From Planctomycetota bacterium (GTDB lineage: Bacteria; Planctomycetota; UBA8742; UBA2392): DNA of 64,000 bases. The DNA is taken from assembly GCA_016722065.1 (NCBI GenBank), contig JADKGX010000001.1, positions 248,001-312,000 of the forward strand, written 5' to 3'. Both the position numbers and the translations under genes were made by a program. Below, one piece after another: positions 44,069 to 52,163 of the stretch (the first letter of the stretch is position 1; the number at the start of each line of letters is the position of its first letter). The notes beneath the pieces were generated by a model, which saw only the letters and a list, made by a program, of their open reading frames with translations, ran no database searches and had not been told where the DNA came from.

Positions 44069-45970
44069 TTAGCGGGCTACGGGCTTGGTGCCTGGCAGTA
44101 CCGGGGCCTTGGCGTCGATGGCCTGGCGGTACAGCGGAATGAAGTCCTGCATCTTGACCGTGCTTTTGACGTACTGCAGGCGGCCATCAAAGCGTTGTTT
44201 GACGCTGCCCGGTGCAACCTGCGAAATGACGATGTACTTCTGCAGGCCCAGGCCCGGGTTGGCCTGGTCTTCGGCTGTCCATTCCCCCACCACTGTCTTG
44301 GCGTCGTCGCGCACCTTGCCCGTGGCCGTGCGAATCTGGAACTCCCAGGCAAAGGCGTTGCTGATCACGTCGTCGCGCGCGGCCTTGGCTTCGGCCAGCA
44401 CGTCAGGCCACACCTGGTTGGCATACAGCACCGAGGTATCGACTTCGTCGATGATCGGGTTGGTGTCCTTGAGGAACTTGGCCATCCACTTGTTGCGGTA
44501 ATCCGCCCACTTGCCGATATCCAGCACGATGTCGTTGCCGCTTTTCTTGGTGAAGTTCTTGCTGTCGAAATCAGCCTTCTCCAGCGAATCGTCCAGGTAC
44601 TTGTAAGCCACCTTGATCGCTTCGTTGGGGTAGTACTTCCAGGTTTCGTCGCGCTTGCGGCGCATTTCGTCCAGGCCGCCTGGCTGGGCCTTGATGGCGT
44701 CGATCTTGGCGTTGCGGTCTTCGGCGTCCTTCTTGTTGTTGTTGTTGGCCACGGCGTCGTAGGTGTTGTAGCCAGGCTTGTTGACGGTGTGCCAGCCGGC
44801 GTAAGGCAGATAGCCGTCCACCAGCACCCAGTAGCGCTGGGTCAGGTAATCCTGGAACTGCTTGATCTGTTCCAGCACTGCAGCGCGGCTGGCAACGGCT
44901 GATGCCCGCAGGTCGGATTCCGCCTTGCTGGCCTTGCCACCGGACATCTTGATCAAGTCATCCACGCGTTTCTTGCCAGCAGCCGTGAGCTTGCGGGATT
45001 CGTCGATGATGTCCTTGCGGGTCACCTTGGGGTTCTTGGCCCGTGCGGCTTCAAGACGTTTCTGAATCAATTCTTCGTTTGCCTCAAACCTGGCCTGGTC
45101 TGCGTCAATCTGCGGGTACTGGGCTTCCAGTTGCTCGACATCAGAAATGACCTGGACCAGCTGGTCCCAGATGGCGTAGTTGGCCGGGGCGCGCTCCGTG
45201 CTTTGGGCGGGGCTTCGCAGCAGAATGGCACCCTTGACCAGCGTGTCTGCAACAAAGATCTGGGCGGTGCTTTCCACCTTGCGCAATGCCTCCAGCACTT
45301 CCTTGAAGTAGCGTTCATGGCGTTCTTGGTCGCCCAGCACGGGGTGGGTGATGCGTTGCAGGGTGATCGGGTCTTCGCCCTCGTCCTCTTCGCCCCAGAA
45401 GTCGCTGCTCCACTTGATGCACTCACGCTGCGTCACGCCCTGAACGCCGAAGTTCAGCGTGACCACCAGTTGATACGCGCCCGGCGCCAGTGGTTTGGCC
45501 AAGGCCGGAAACTGGAATTTCGCCAGCGCAAATCCGGCAGAGACTTCGGTTGTCAAAGCCTGGGCCGACTGGCCTTCCACGGCGATACCGGGCTTGAGTG
45601 GATCGAACTTGGGTACCTCAACTACCCCGCTGGCACGCTGCAACACGGTGTTGACCATGTAAAGCTGGGCATCCAGCTTCAGGCCCATGACGGGGCCTGA
45701 GGGCAGCTTCAGGCTGCCGGGGGCGCGGTCGCAGTCAAAGTCGACGAACACCTCGCCGCTGATCTGCATGCCGCCGCCAGCGGCACTCAGGTCCAGGCGC
45801 TTGAGGATCACCCGGTTCTGGTCGTAGTAGGGTTCCGGCGCTGAGCTGGCGGGGCGCACTACGCGCACGCGCGCGGCAGGGTACTCCATGCGGGTCTGTT
45901 GCGCGGACGAAGCCGCTGCAAACAGCGCGGCAAACAACGCCAGCGCAGTGAACATTGCCTTGTTATTCAT
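44069..45970 (-). CDS. exported protein, paralogue B of a tandem pair, unknown function
   Basis: 633 aa from the ATG at 45970, preceded by a strong AGGAGGAGG. It has a standard signal peptide (MNNKAMFTALALFAALFAAASSAQQ), unlike the longer anchor in paralogue A. It has the same beta-rich N-domain (PEPYYDQNRVILKRLDLSA), helical core and final domain (PVLPGTKPVAR). DNA of the core (44658-45086) is nearly identical to 42472-42900 of paralogue A, while flanking parts are much more diverged. Function unknown. A terminator follows, so each paralogue is probably transcribed separately. Confidence 0.78.
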   Translation of the reverse strand: MNNKAMFTALALFAALFAAASSAQQTRMEYPAARVRVVRPASSAPEPYYDQNRVILKRLDLSAAGGGMQISGEVFVDFDCDRAPGSLKLPSGPVMGLKLDAQLYMVNTVLQRASGVVEVPKFDPLKPGIAVEGQSAQALTTEVSAGFALAKFQFPALAKPLAPGAYQLVVTLNFGVQGVTQRECIKWSSDFWGEEDEGEDPITLQRITHPVLGDQERHERYFKEVLEALRKVESTAQIFVADTLVKGAILLRSPAQSTERAPANYAIWDQLVQVISDVEQLEAQYPQIDADQARFEANEELIQKRLEAARAKNPKVTRKDIIDESRKLTAAGKKRVDDLIKMSGGKASKAESDLRASAVASRAAVLEQIKQFQDYLTQRYWVLVDGYLPYAGWHTVNKPGYNTYDAVANNNNKKDAEDRNAKIDAIKAQPGGLDEMRRKRDETWKYYPNEAIKVAYKYLDDSLEKADFDSKNFTKKSGNDIVLDIGKWADYRNKWMAKFLKDTNPIIDEVDTSVLYANQVWPDVLAEAKAARDDVISNAFAWEFQIRTATGKVRDDAKTVVGEWTAEDQANPGLGLQKYIVISQVAPGSVKQRFDGRLQYVKSTVKMQDFIPLYRQAIDAKAPVLPGTKPVAR

Positions 45971-46180
45971 GATTTCCTCCTCCTCGTGTTTCAACATACC
46001 GCCTGCCTGTGCAATCTTCCCATGCCAAAATTCCGGCAGTGCGGGGGCGGCCAATTTTGTACCCATGGCCTGTCTGCGGGGGCAGCGGTGACAAGGCATG
46101 GTCCCGATGATTTCACCTTGCCTTGGGGGCAGGGGAACCCGGGACCATGGCCAGCTTGTTTCGAATGTTTTAACCGCAGC

Positions 46181-46204
46181 CGGGCCGGTTGAAAAGCCGG
46201 CCCG
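46181..46204 (-). terminator. hairpin after the giant pseudopilin gene
   Basis: Arms CGGGCCGG / CCGGCCCG with two further weak pairs enclose a GAAA-type loop, ten bases past the stop at 46214. No clear T-run follows on the minus strand (GCTGCGGTTAAAAC), so termination efficiency is uncertain. Confidence 0.5.
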
Positions 46205-46213
46205 ACGATGCGG

Positions 46214-47134
46214 CTAGTAGTCAATAATGAACGTCAGCTTGCGGGGCGGCGTCAACAGCGTCACCGTCACGTCGTCCAGAATCGCGCTGGTGTTGTTTAC
46301 GTCCATGGTGTCACTGACCCGGAAGTAGGCGCGATACACCAGCAGACCCACCTGGTTGCCGGAAGGCAGCACTGCCCCGCGCAGCGACATGCCACCCAGG
46401 GCCCAATAGTCTTCGCCCTTGGGGTCCTTGCCAATACGGTCACCGGAGGTGCCGAAATCCTTCTGGGCCGTCAGATTCAAAGTGCCGCCGCCGGTATTCA
46501 TGGTGCTGATGTCGGTAAAGATCGCCCACTGCATTTCCAGGCGGTTGGAGGTTTCCAGGTCCACGCCACGCATATTGAAGGGGTCCCAATCGGGCCGGAT
46601 TTCCGTCCAGCTGATCGTGCCCAGGCGCACTGGCAGGGCCGCCAGGTGGCCATCGGCGTCGTTGACGGGCAAGAAGCCGCTTTCAAAGTAGGCCTCCTGA
46701 TCCTGGCGCCCGGCATAACGGCTGTTGTTGCGGATATCGGTAATCACGGCTGGCTGCAGGGCCTGCAACTGGGTCTTGGAGATACGGAAGTCGTCAATCG
46801 TGGCGTTGGCCACGGCAACGAAGTTCGAGTCAAACTTGAACACCGGGCGGGAGGGCTTGAGCAGGTCCGCCTGGTCGTCGGCCTCGCCGTACCAGGTGTC
46901 GTAGGTTGACTCTTCGGTGTCGCGCTGACGCCGGAAGATGCAGCCGATGGTAAGGCGGTCTTCCGGGTTGATTTCCATCAACTTGCTGGTGGTGCGGAAG
47001 AAGTTGTAAATCGGTCCGCCGGCGCCAGTGGCAGGCACCGCCATCGCGACCTGAACCGCCAGGTCCCACGTGAGCGCCGTCGTTGCGGAAGCCAAGCAGG
47101 CCATCGGGGTCATCATAGAACTCGACTGGGCCAA
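46214..47134 (-). CDS. C-terminal part of the GspK-LamG giant, displaced by a frameshift
   Basis: This frame continues the protein encoded at 46830-50810. From about 47090 downward it reads LTWDLAVQVAMAVPATGAGG then IYNFFRTTSKLMEINPEDRL, ordinary coding composition. Over the same DNA the upstream gene's frame turns into Arg/His/Pro-rich noise. FVAVANATIDDFRISKTQLQALQPA resembles the end of a LamG/concanavalin domain (IDDFRIY..aLs), completing the domain begun in the other frame. About 290 residues follow, ending KLTFIIDY. The ATG at 47134 is only a nominal start; true reading enters by frame restoration around 47025-47085. Confidence 0.7.
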   Translation of the reverse strand: MAQSSSMMTPMACLASATTALTWDLAVQVAMAVPATGAGGPIYNFFRTTSKLMEINPEDRLTIGCIFRRQRDTEESTYDTWYGEADDQADLLKPSRPVFKFDSNFVAVANATIDDFRISKTQLQALQPAVITDIRNNSRYAGRQDQEAYFESGFLPVNDADGHLAALPVRLGTISWTEIRPDWDPFNMRGVDLETSNRLEMQWAIFTDISTMNTGGGTLNLTAQKDFGTSGDRIGKDPKGEDYWALGGMSLRGAVLPSGNQVGLLVYRAYFRVSDTMDVNNTSAILDDVTVTLLTPPRKLTFIIDY

Positions 47135-50100
47135 TCACGCGGCCGTCAATCAGCAACTGGTAAGGCTTGTTGCTGTTGCTGTTGTACGAAAGCGTGAAGC
47201 GGTGCCAGTCATGTACGCGCAACATGATCGGCTTGGTGCCGTCGGGGCCGTTGGCCGTGGCCTGGGACAGATTCACCCAGGCATCGGTACGGGCGTACAG
47301 GAAGCCCTTGTTGTTCTGGGGCGTGGAACCCGGGGTGCCGGTCAAGTCGTTGCAGATATCGTTGGATGCCGTGTAGCCACTCCAGGGATTGGCCAGGTCA
47401 AAGATGCGGCGCAAGGCCGTGCCGAACTGTACGACCGTAGAGGTCGTCGAGCTGGTAGCACTGGTGTCCACGTTCATGCCCAGCGCTTCACTGAAGTACA
47501 GGCGGGTAAAGCGGAACACGCCACCCGGTTCCTTGTACACAAAGAACTGCACGCCCTCAAAGTCTGCCGTGCTGTCGCGGTTGGTTGCGCTGGCCTGCAG
47601 GTAATTGATGTGGTCCTTGAATCGGCCATAGGCCGTGGCGCCAAACAGACCGGAATAGTTGTGGCTGGCGGGGTCGATTTCGCCCATGCACACAATCTGG
47701 TGCGCGTTGGTGGAAACGCCGCTGGTGTCTGTGCCCTGGGGCGGCAGGTCCCATTTGATCCAGAAATCCACGGTGCCTTCGTAATAGGGCATGTTGCTGC
47801 GGTTCTGGCGGTGACCTTCGGCGTCGCGGTTGTGTTCGTCGGTGCCGCGGAAAGGCGCGGTGATGCCTTCCAGGCGCTTGCGGGCCTCAGGGATGCTGAC
47901 GCCGGCGCTGGTTGTGCTTACATAACCCTGCTGTTTGCTGTCATCGATGCCGCTGTCGTAGCCGCCGGCACCGTTGTACGGAGAAATCGGAAAGAACGGG
48001 TTGCCCTCGCGCTGGCTGCCGCAGGGGTAACGCAGAATCTTCAGGCGCGCCCAGCGTTCCGCACCGCGCTTGTTGTAGGTGAACGTAAGGCTGCTTTCTG
48101 ACTTGCTGGCGCGCTGGCGCAGCTGGCCGCCATCGAGGAACACGCCGTCAGGGCGCAGGGTCGAATACTTGGTGGCCTGTTCGCCGTCGGAGGAATTGTC
48201 GAATTCCGAGGCCGTAGTCGAGCTGGCCAGTGCCGCTTCAATGGATCGCGGCGTGGCGGTAGAAATGAAGTCTTCAAAGATGGCGCCCTTTTCCCAGGGC
48301 AGGTGGCCCCAGGTCAGGTCGGCGCTGGCATTGTCACTGTTGACGCCCTGCATGACAAACGAGGCAGAAGACGTACGGCCGTGCAGGCTTTCATTGAAGC
48401 GCGCCCAAAAGTTCACAGGGTTAGCCGGCGGCGTGGTTTCTTTGATCGGCGAACGGTCCTTGGGGTCCATGGCAACATAGCCAAATTCGCTCGAGCCTGT
48501 CTTCCAGCTGCCGTGGCCCTTCCATTTGTCCTTGCCGATATCGCCATTCTTGTAACTGATGCCGCGGGCGTCTTCGGCGTCATTCCAGTTCGGTGACGGG
48601 TTTTCCCAGCTTCCGTTGCTCATTTCATCGATGGAATAGGGGAAAGACTTTGTCCCATAGTGGGTGTGGGCGACCAGGGTCTTTTCGGTTGTTGGCGTGC
48701 TGCTGGTTGCCTTGCGTTCCTGCAAAATGCTGGGGTCCAGCGGGGTCATGAAGTCGCGCTGGCTGGTATGCCGCAGCACGTCGTAGATCTTCACCACCGC
48801 GCGCACCTGGCGGCGGGCCACAGGCAACAACTGGGTTACGTCAATCGTCTGGGTGGTGTTTTCGTTGACACCCTTGGGGCGGGCCAGCATCTCGCCCTGG
48901 CTGGTGATTTCATAGACGCCCATGCTGCTGAAGCAGATCGGCGCACTGCTGCTGGTCAGGTCCATGCGATCAACGTTCTGGAAGTACGGGTAGTCCGGGT
49001 TCCAGCGCGCGCTTACGTTGTTTGGGTTCAGCGCGGAACGAATCATGTCCACCACCGACTTCCAGTACCAGGCACGGAACGCGGCCTGGCTCATGGCCGC
49101 GTCGCTGCTGCGAAACGGGTTGGCAGGGTGGTCACAGTTGGCTGCATCCGGCAGCAGGTTGCGCGGGTAGACGTTGCTGACTTCCTGGCCTGTCAGGCTG
49201 GACCGGCCGGCACCCACAACGTCGGGTACCTGCATGCCGGCACGTTGGGCTGGCAGGTTCAACAGCCGCCGCTGGCAGAAACGGTAATCAAAATCCTGCC
49301 AACTGGTGAAGGGCGCCTGGCCGCGCATGGCAATCACTTCTTCGGCCAGGGCGACGGCAAAGTCGGTGCCGCCACCGGCACCGACTGACGTGGCGCCGCT
49401 GGGGCCGCCGAACTTGGTGCTGATCGGGCCGATCGGCACCAACTGAAAGATCGCGCGGTTGTCGTCGCCGCCGGGGTACCACTTGGATTCATCCTTGCCA
49501 CCGGTACCGCCCAGGCGGTTGTTCTGGCGGCCCAGATCGGTCGTACCGCTGTTCTGGCGGCGCACGGTTGCGCCGAACTTGTCCTTGAGCAGCTTGTCTT
49601 CTTCCGTGATCTGGTCCTGCTTCTTGTAAAACAGCATGCGGGCGTTGGCCTGCAAGTTCGCAAACAGGCACACTAATACGGGCTTGGTGGCCGTGTTGAT
49701 GTTCACCGGGGCCTTGGCGAACTGTGTCGCTACGTCAGGCATCCAGTCCGGCCAGCCGTCGCGGCCTTCTGTGGCGCTGGATCCCGTGAAGCCTTCGCGC
49801 ATCAGGCGCTGGTCGGGCAGGTTTCGCGGGTTCAGGTTGGGGTCTTTGCGAATCTTGGTGTTGGCTTCGGCCCAGTCGCGGTACTCGGTGTCGTTGTAGC
49901 TGTTGACCGTAATGAACATCATGCCCAGGCTGTACAACGCGTCGCCCTTGGGATAGGTGCTGTAGATGGGGCGAATCTGGTCCTTGTTGCTGATTACGCC
50001 GCCCAGGTTTTCGCTCAACTTGACAATGTCGTCGGCCACCAGCGCCGGAAACGGGTTGTATTCGCCCTTGGGGTTGTTGCGCGAAACCCAGTCGTCAATG

Positions 50101-50810
50101 GCGTTGCCCAGCACAATCAAAACACTGCGCAGGGTCTGGCCCTTGAAGTTGTTCAGGTTCAGCAGGCTGGCGGCATCAATGGCACGCACGCGAAAGTAGT
50201 TTCCAAGCTCTGAGTACGAACCGGAGGGCCCGAACTTTTCGTTGGCGGCAAAGGCCACGTCCGAGTTGCGAATCTGGTTGATGTTGATGCCGTCGGCCTG
50301 AAAGCCCGTCACGGTACTGGCAAAGCCTTTGCCACCCTGGCCGGCGCCAGCCGGAATCAAGGTGGTGCCAAAGCTGGTTTCCAGGGCGCCGCGGCTGCCG
50401 TCGCCGTCGAAATCCACCCAGTTGCCGTCTACGGTCTTGGCGTCGCTGCCCGTGCGCGACTGGTTCTTGGGCCAGGTCACGGCCGGTTCCAGTGTGTCCA
50501 GCGTGCGCAGGCTGTACTTGACGGGGTCATAGTCGCCGTCGGCGCCTGTGCCTGCCACACCTGGTGTAAGGAACTCGTAGTGTTTACGGGTGGCCTCGGC
50601 GCGAAGGCGGGCCATGGAATACTCCACGCCGTCCAGCGCGAGGTCCAGGGCGCGTTGCCGGTCCATATAGTTGGCGGCAGCACGGCGTTCCGACAGCGTG
50701 ACATAGCTGAAGGAAGTGCCAATCACAAACAGCGCGACCAGCAACCCCAACACAACCACAAGCAGGGTGCCACGACGGCTGCGGCGAATGGAACGGTTCA
50801 GGTTCTTCAC
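46830..50810 (-). CDS. giant GspK/PilX-like pseudopilin with LamG-like region (3' end out of frame)
   Basis: 1326 codons in this frame, of which about 1245 look genuine. The N-terminus is a type IV prepilin-like leader and helix: RRSRRG, then TLLVVVLGLLVALFVIGTSF and a SERRAAANYMDRQRALDLALDGVEY helix. DAASLLNLNNFKGQTLRSVL and KAPVNINTATKPVLVCLFAN match the minor-pseudopilin GspK pattern (LNLN, INVNTA helix-hairpin-helix). The rest is a long Ser/Thr/Asn-rich beta region and a LamG-like domain (TVDFWIKWDLPPQG; WHRFTLSYNSNSNKPYQLLIDG). Canonical GspK is about 330 aa. The last 80 codons of this frame are noise because of the frameshift near 47.05 kb. Confidence 0.8.
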   Translation of the reverse strand: MKNLNRSIRRSRRGTLLVVVLGLLVALFVIGTSFSYVTLSERRAAANYMDRQRALDLALDGVEYSMARLRAEATRKHYEFLTPGVAGTGADGDYDPVKYSLRTLDTLEPAVTWPKNQSRTGSDAKTVDGNWVDFDGDGSRGALETSFGTTLIPAGAGQGGKGFASTVTGFQADGININQIRNSDVAFAANEKFGPSGSYSELGNYFRVRAIDAASLLNLNNFKGQTLRSVLIVLGNAIDDWVSRNNPKGEYNPFPALVADDIVKLSENLGGVISNKDQIRPIYSTYPKGDALYSLGMMFITVNSYNDTEYRDWAEANTKIRKDPNLNPRNLPDQRLMREGFTGSSATEGRDGWPDWMPDVATQFAKAPVNINTATKPVLVCLFANLQANARMLFYKKQDQITEEDKLLKDKFGATVRRQNSGTTDLGRQNNRLGGTGGKDESKWYPGGDDNRAIFQLVPIGPISTKFGGPSGATSVGAGGGTDFAVALAEEVIAMRGQAPFTSWQDFDYRFCQRRLLNLPAQRAGMQVPDVVGAGRSSLTGQEVSNVYPRNLLPDAANCDHPANPFRSSDAAMSQAAFRAWYWKSVVDMIRSALNPNNVSARWNPDYPYFQNVDRMDLTSSSAPICFSSMGVYEITSQGEMLARPKGVNENTTQTIDVTQLLPVARRQVRAVVKIYDVLRHTSQRDFMTPLDPSILQERKATSSTPTTEKTLVAHTHYGTKSFPYSIDEMSNGSWENPSPNWNDAEDARGISYKNGDIGKDKWKGHGSWKTGSSEFGYVAMDPKDRSPIKETTPPANPVNFWARFNESLHGRTSSASFVMQGVNSDNASADLTWGHLPWEKGAIFEDFISTATPRSIEAALASSTTASEFDNSSDGEQATKYSTLRPDGVFLDGGQLRQRASKSESSLTFTYNKRGAERWARLKILRYPCGSQREGNPFFPISPYNGAGGYDSGIDDSKQQGYVSTTSAGVSIPEARKRLEGITAPFRGTDEHNRDAEGHRQNRSNMPYYEGTVDFWIKWDLPPQGTDTSGVSTNAHQIVCMGEIDPASHNYSGLFGATAYGRFKDHINYLQASATNRDSTADFEGVQFFVYKEPGGVFRFTRLYFSEALGMNVDTSATSSTTSTVVQFGTALRRIFDLANPWSGYTASNDICNDLTGTPGSTPQNNKGFLYARTDAWVNLSQATANGPDGTKPIMLRVHDWHRFTLSYNSNSNKPYQLLIDGRVIGPVEFYDDPDGLLGFRNDGAHVGPGGSGRDGGACHWRRRTDLQLLPHHQQVDGNQPGRPPYHRLHLPASARHRRVNLRHLVRRGRRPGGPAQALPPGVQV

Positions 50811-50882
50811 TTCGGCCTCCAGGGTTCGAGCTTCCGAACAGGGTACTGCAAACTTGGGCGCGCAGGCTGATTGCCCGCGCGG

Positions 50883-51734
50883 TTAAGCATCCAGGTATGT
50901 CCCGCCGGCGGCTTCCGCCAGCCGTTTGTAATAGGCGCGCTCTTTCTCGCCCAATCCGATACCGGTGATATCCAGCGTGGTGGATTTGCCTGCTCCACGC
51001 CAATCCTTGACCTTGGCCAGCAGGAACTCGGCCACGCTTTCAAACTTCTTCAAGTCGGTTTCACTTACGCCCTCAGGTTTGCCGGGCATACTTCCTACCA
51101 TCATCGATGCACTCTCAGGCTCTTGCTCAAAGACCGCCTTCAGCAGCGCATACAGGTCGCCGGTGCCCTTGGCTTCCAGCTTGGTCAGCCACTCTTTGGC
51201 TTTCTTGACGGTATCCGCGTTTGATACCCAGGGGTCGCCGCCGGCACACAGGTCACTGACGGTACCAAACGTGACCACGTTGAAACGCAAATCGCGGCGC
51301 TTTGCCAGTGTGTCCAGTGAACGCTTGATCTCCGAGACCATGCGTTCCAAGCGGGTCATTTCTTCGCTGTTTCCCACCGTGATGCTGGCCGCCATGCTGA
51401 TACTGGTATCCAGCAGATAGGCCCGGGTCTTCAGCTTGCGCTGGTCGCCTGCGGGGCCGCGCACATCCGGCGCCGCGCCGCCGGTGGCGGCACTTCCCAT
51501 GCGAATGCGCGGATAGGTCGTGGGCCGGTCGTAGCCGTCCTCAATGGGTTTGGCGTTGGGGTCGTTGTCGGCCGGGCGTTCGGTTTCTTTGGCTGCTGCG
51601 GGCTTGGCGGCCGTGTCGCCTGGCTTGCCGGGGTTGTCTTGTGCGCCAATGGCCACAACGCAAGCGGCCAGCGCAAGCGCGCAGGCGCAAACCTGAAAGC
51701 CCCGAAGCCAAGCGGTTTTCATCGCCGCAGTCAT
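50883..51734 (-). CDS. exported von Willebrand factor A domain protein
   Basis: 283 aa from the ATG at 51734; an ATG at 51722 is possible. The hydrophobic N-terminus has a lipobox-like LAAC, but signal peptidase I cleavage near AIGAQ is equally plausible. A Pro/Ala/Lys linker follows to about residue 95. The vWA domain starts YLLDTSISM with the MIDAS DxSxS (from D109) and continues with RFNVVTFGTVSDLCAGG and a C-terminal DITGIGLGEKERAYYKRLAEAAGGTYLDA. It probably binds a protein partner through a metal ion on the periplasmic or outer surface. It lies just upstream (72 bases) of the giant pseudopilin gene on the same strand. Confidence 0.87.
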   Translation of the reverse strand: MTAAMKTAWLRGFQVCACALALAACVVAIGAQDNPGKPGDTAAKPAAAKETERPADNDPNAKPIEDGYDRPTTYPRIRMGSAATGGAAPDVRGPAGDQRKLKTRAYLLDTSISMAASITVGNSEEMTRLERMVSEIKRSLDTLAKRRDLRFNVVTFGTVSDLCAGGDPWVSNADTVKKAKEWLTKLEAKGTGDLYALLKAVFEQEPESASMMVGSMPGKPEGVSETDLKKFESVAEFLLAKVKDWRGAGKSTTLDITGIGLGEKERAYYKRLAEAAGGTYLDA

Positions 51735-52163
51735 TTCACCACAACTTCCATACGCCCAAGCGCATTGCACTCTTTAGCGCCATAACCGCTGCCGTTTTCA
51801 AGCCATGCGGGCTGATTCTTGCCCTTCGCAGCCGCCCGCCAAATCGTGTCCAGACAAGGGGATGTGCAATCCTGATGCCACCTTGGCTGCAAACCCGTCA
51901 GGCCACGCAAAAAACTGGCCAGATTCAACCCTAACACATTCAGAGAACACAACTTACGCCACTCCAGCTACGCGGTCAACCATTACCTCAACAGGTGCGC
52001 CTTGTGGCCTTGCCGTAACCTCGTGTCACCCACGGCCGGTCAACGCAACTGGCCCACGTGCGCAATCCTGCCCCCAACCACCTGCACCTTGGATTTGTGC
52101 AAACACTTCCCGGCCCAAGACGTATAAACCCCAGCGGATGTCATGTCATCTAAGGAAGAGCTC
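51735..52163. other. 429-base divergent intergenic region
   Basis: Separates the vWA gene (minus) and the HEAT lipoprotein gene (plus) and should contain both promoters. A TATAAA string at 52123-52128 could be a -10 element for the plus gene, but no well-spaced -35 is seen. A minus-strand frame at 51731-51952 (73 codons) ends in an ATGA overlap with the vWA start; its Trp/Cys/Arg-rich composition makes a gene doubtful. Confidence 0.5.

Noticed and set aside
51731..51952. 73-codon minus-strand frame coupled by ATGA to the vWA start
   Set aside because: Overlap is suggestive, but the peptide is Trp/Cys/Arg-rich with no helix or domain and no good start; left inside the intergenic entry.
52090..52128. 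Sigma-70 promoter with TATAAA for the HEAT lipoprotein
   Set aside because: The possible -35 strings (TTGGAT, TTGTGC) are 22 or more bases away, outside normal spacing.
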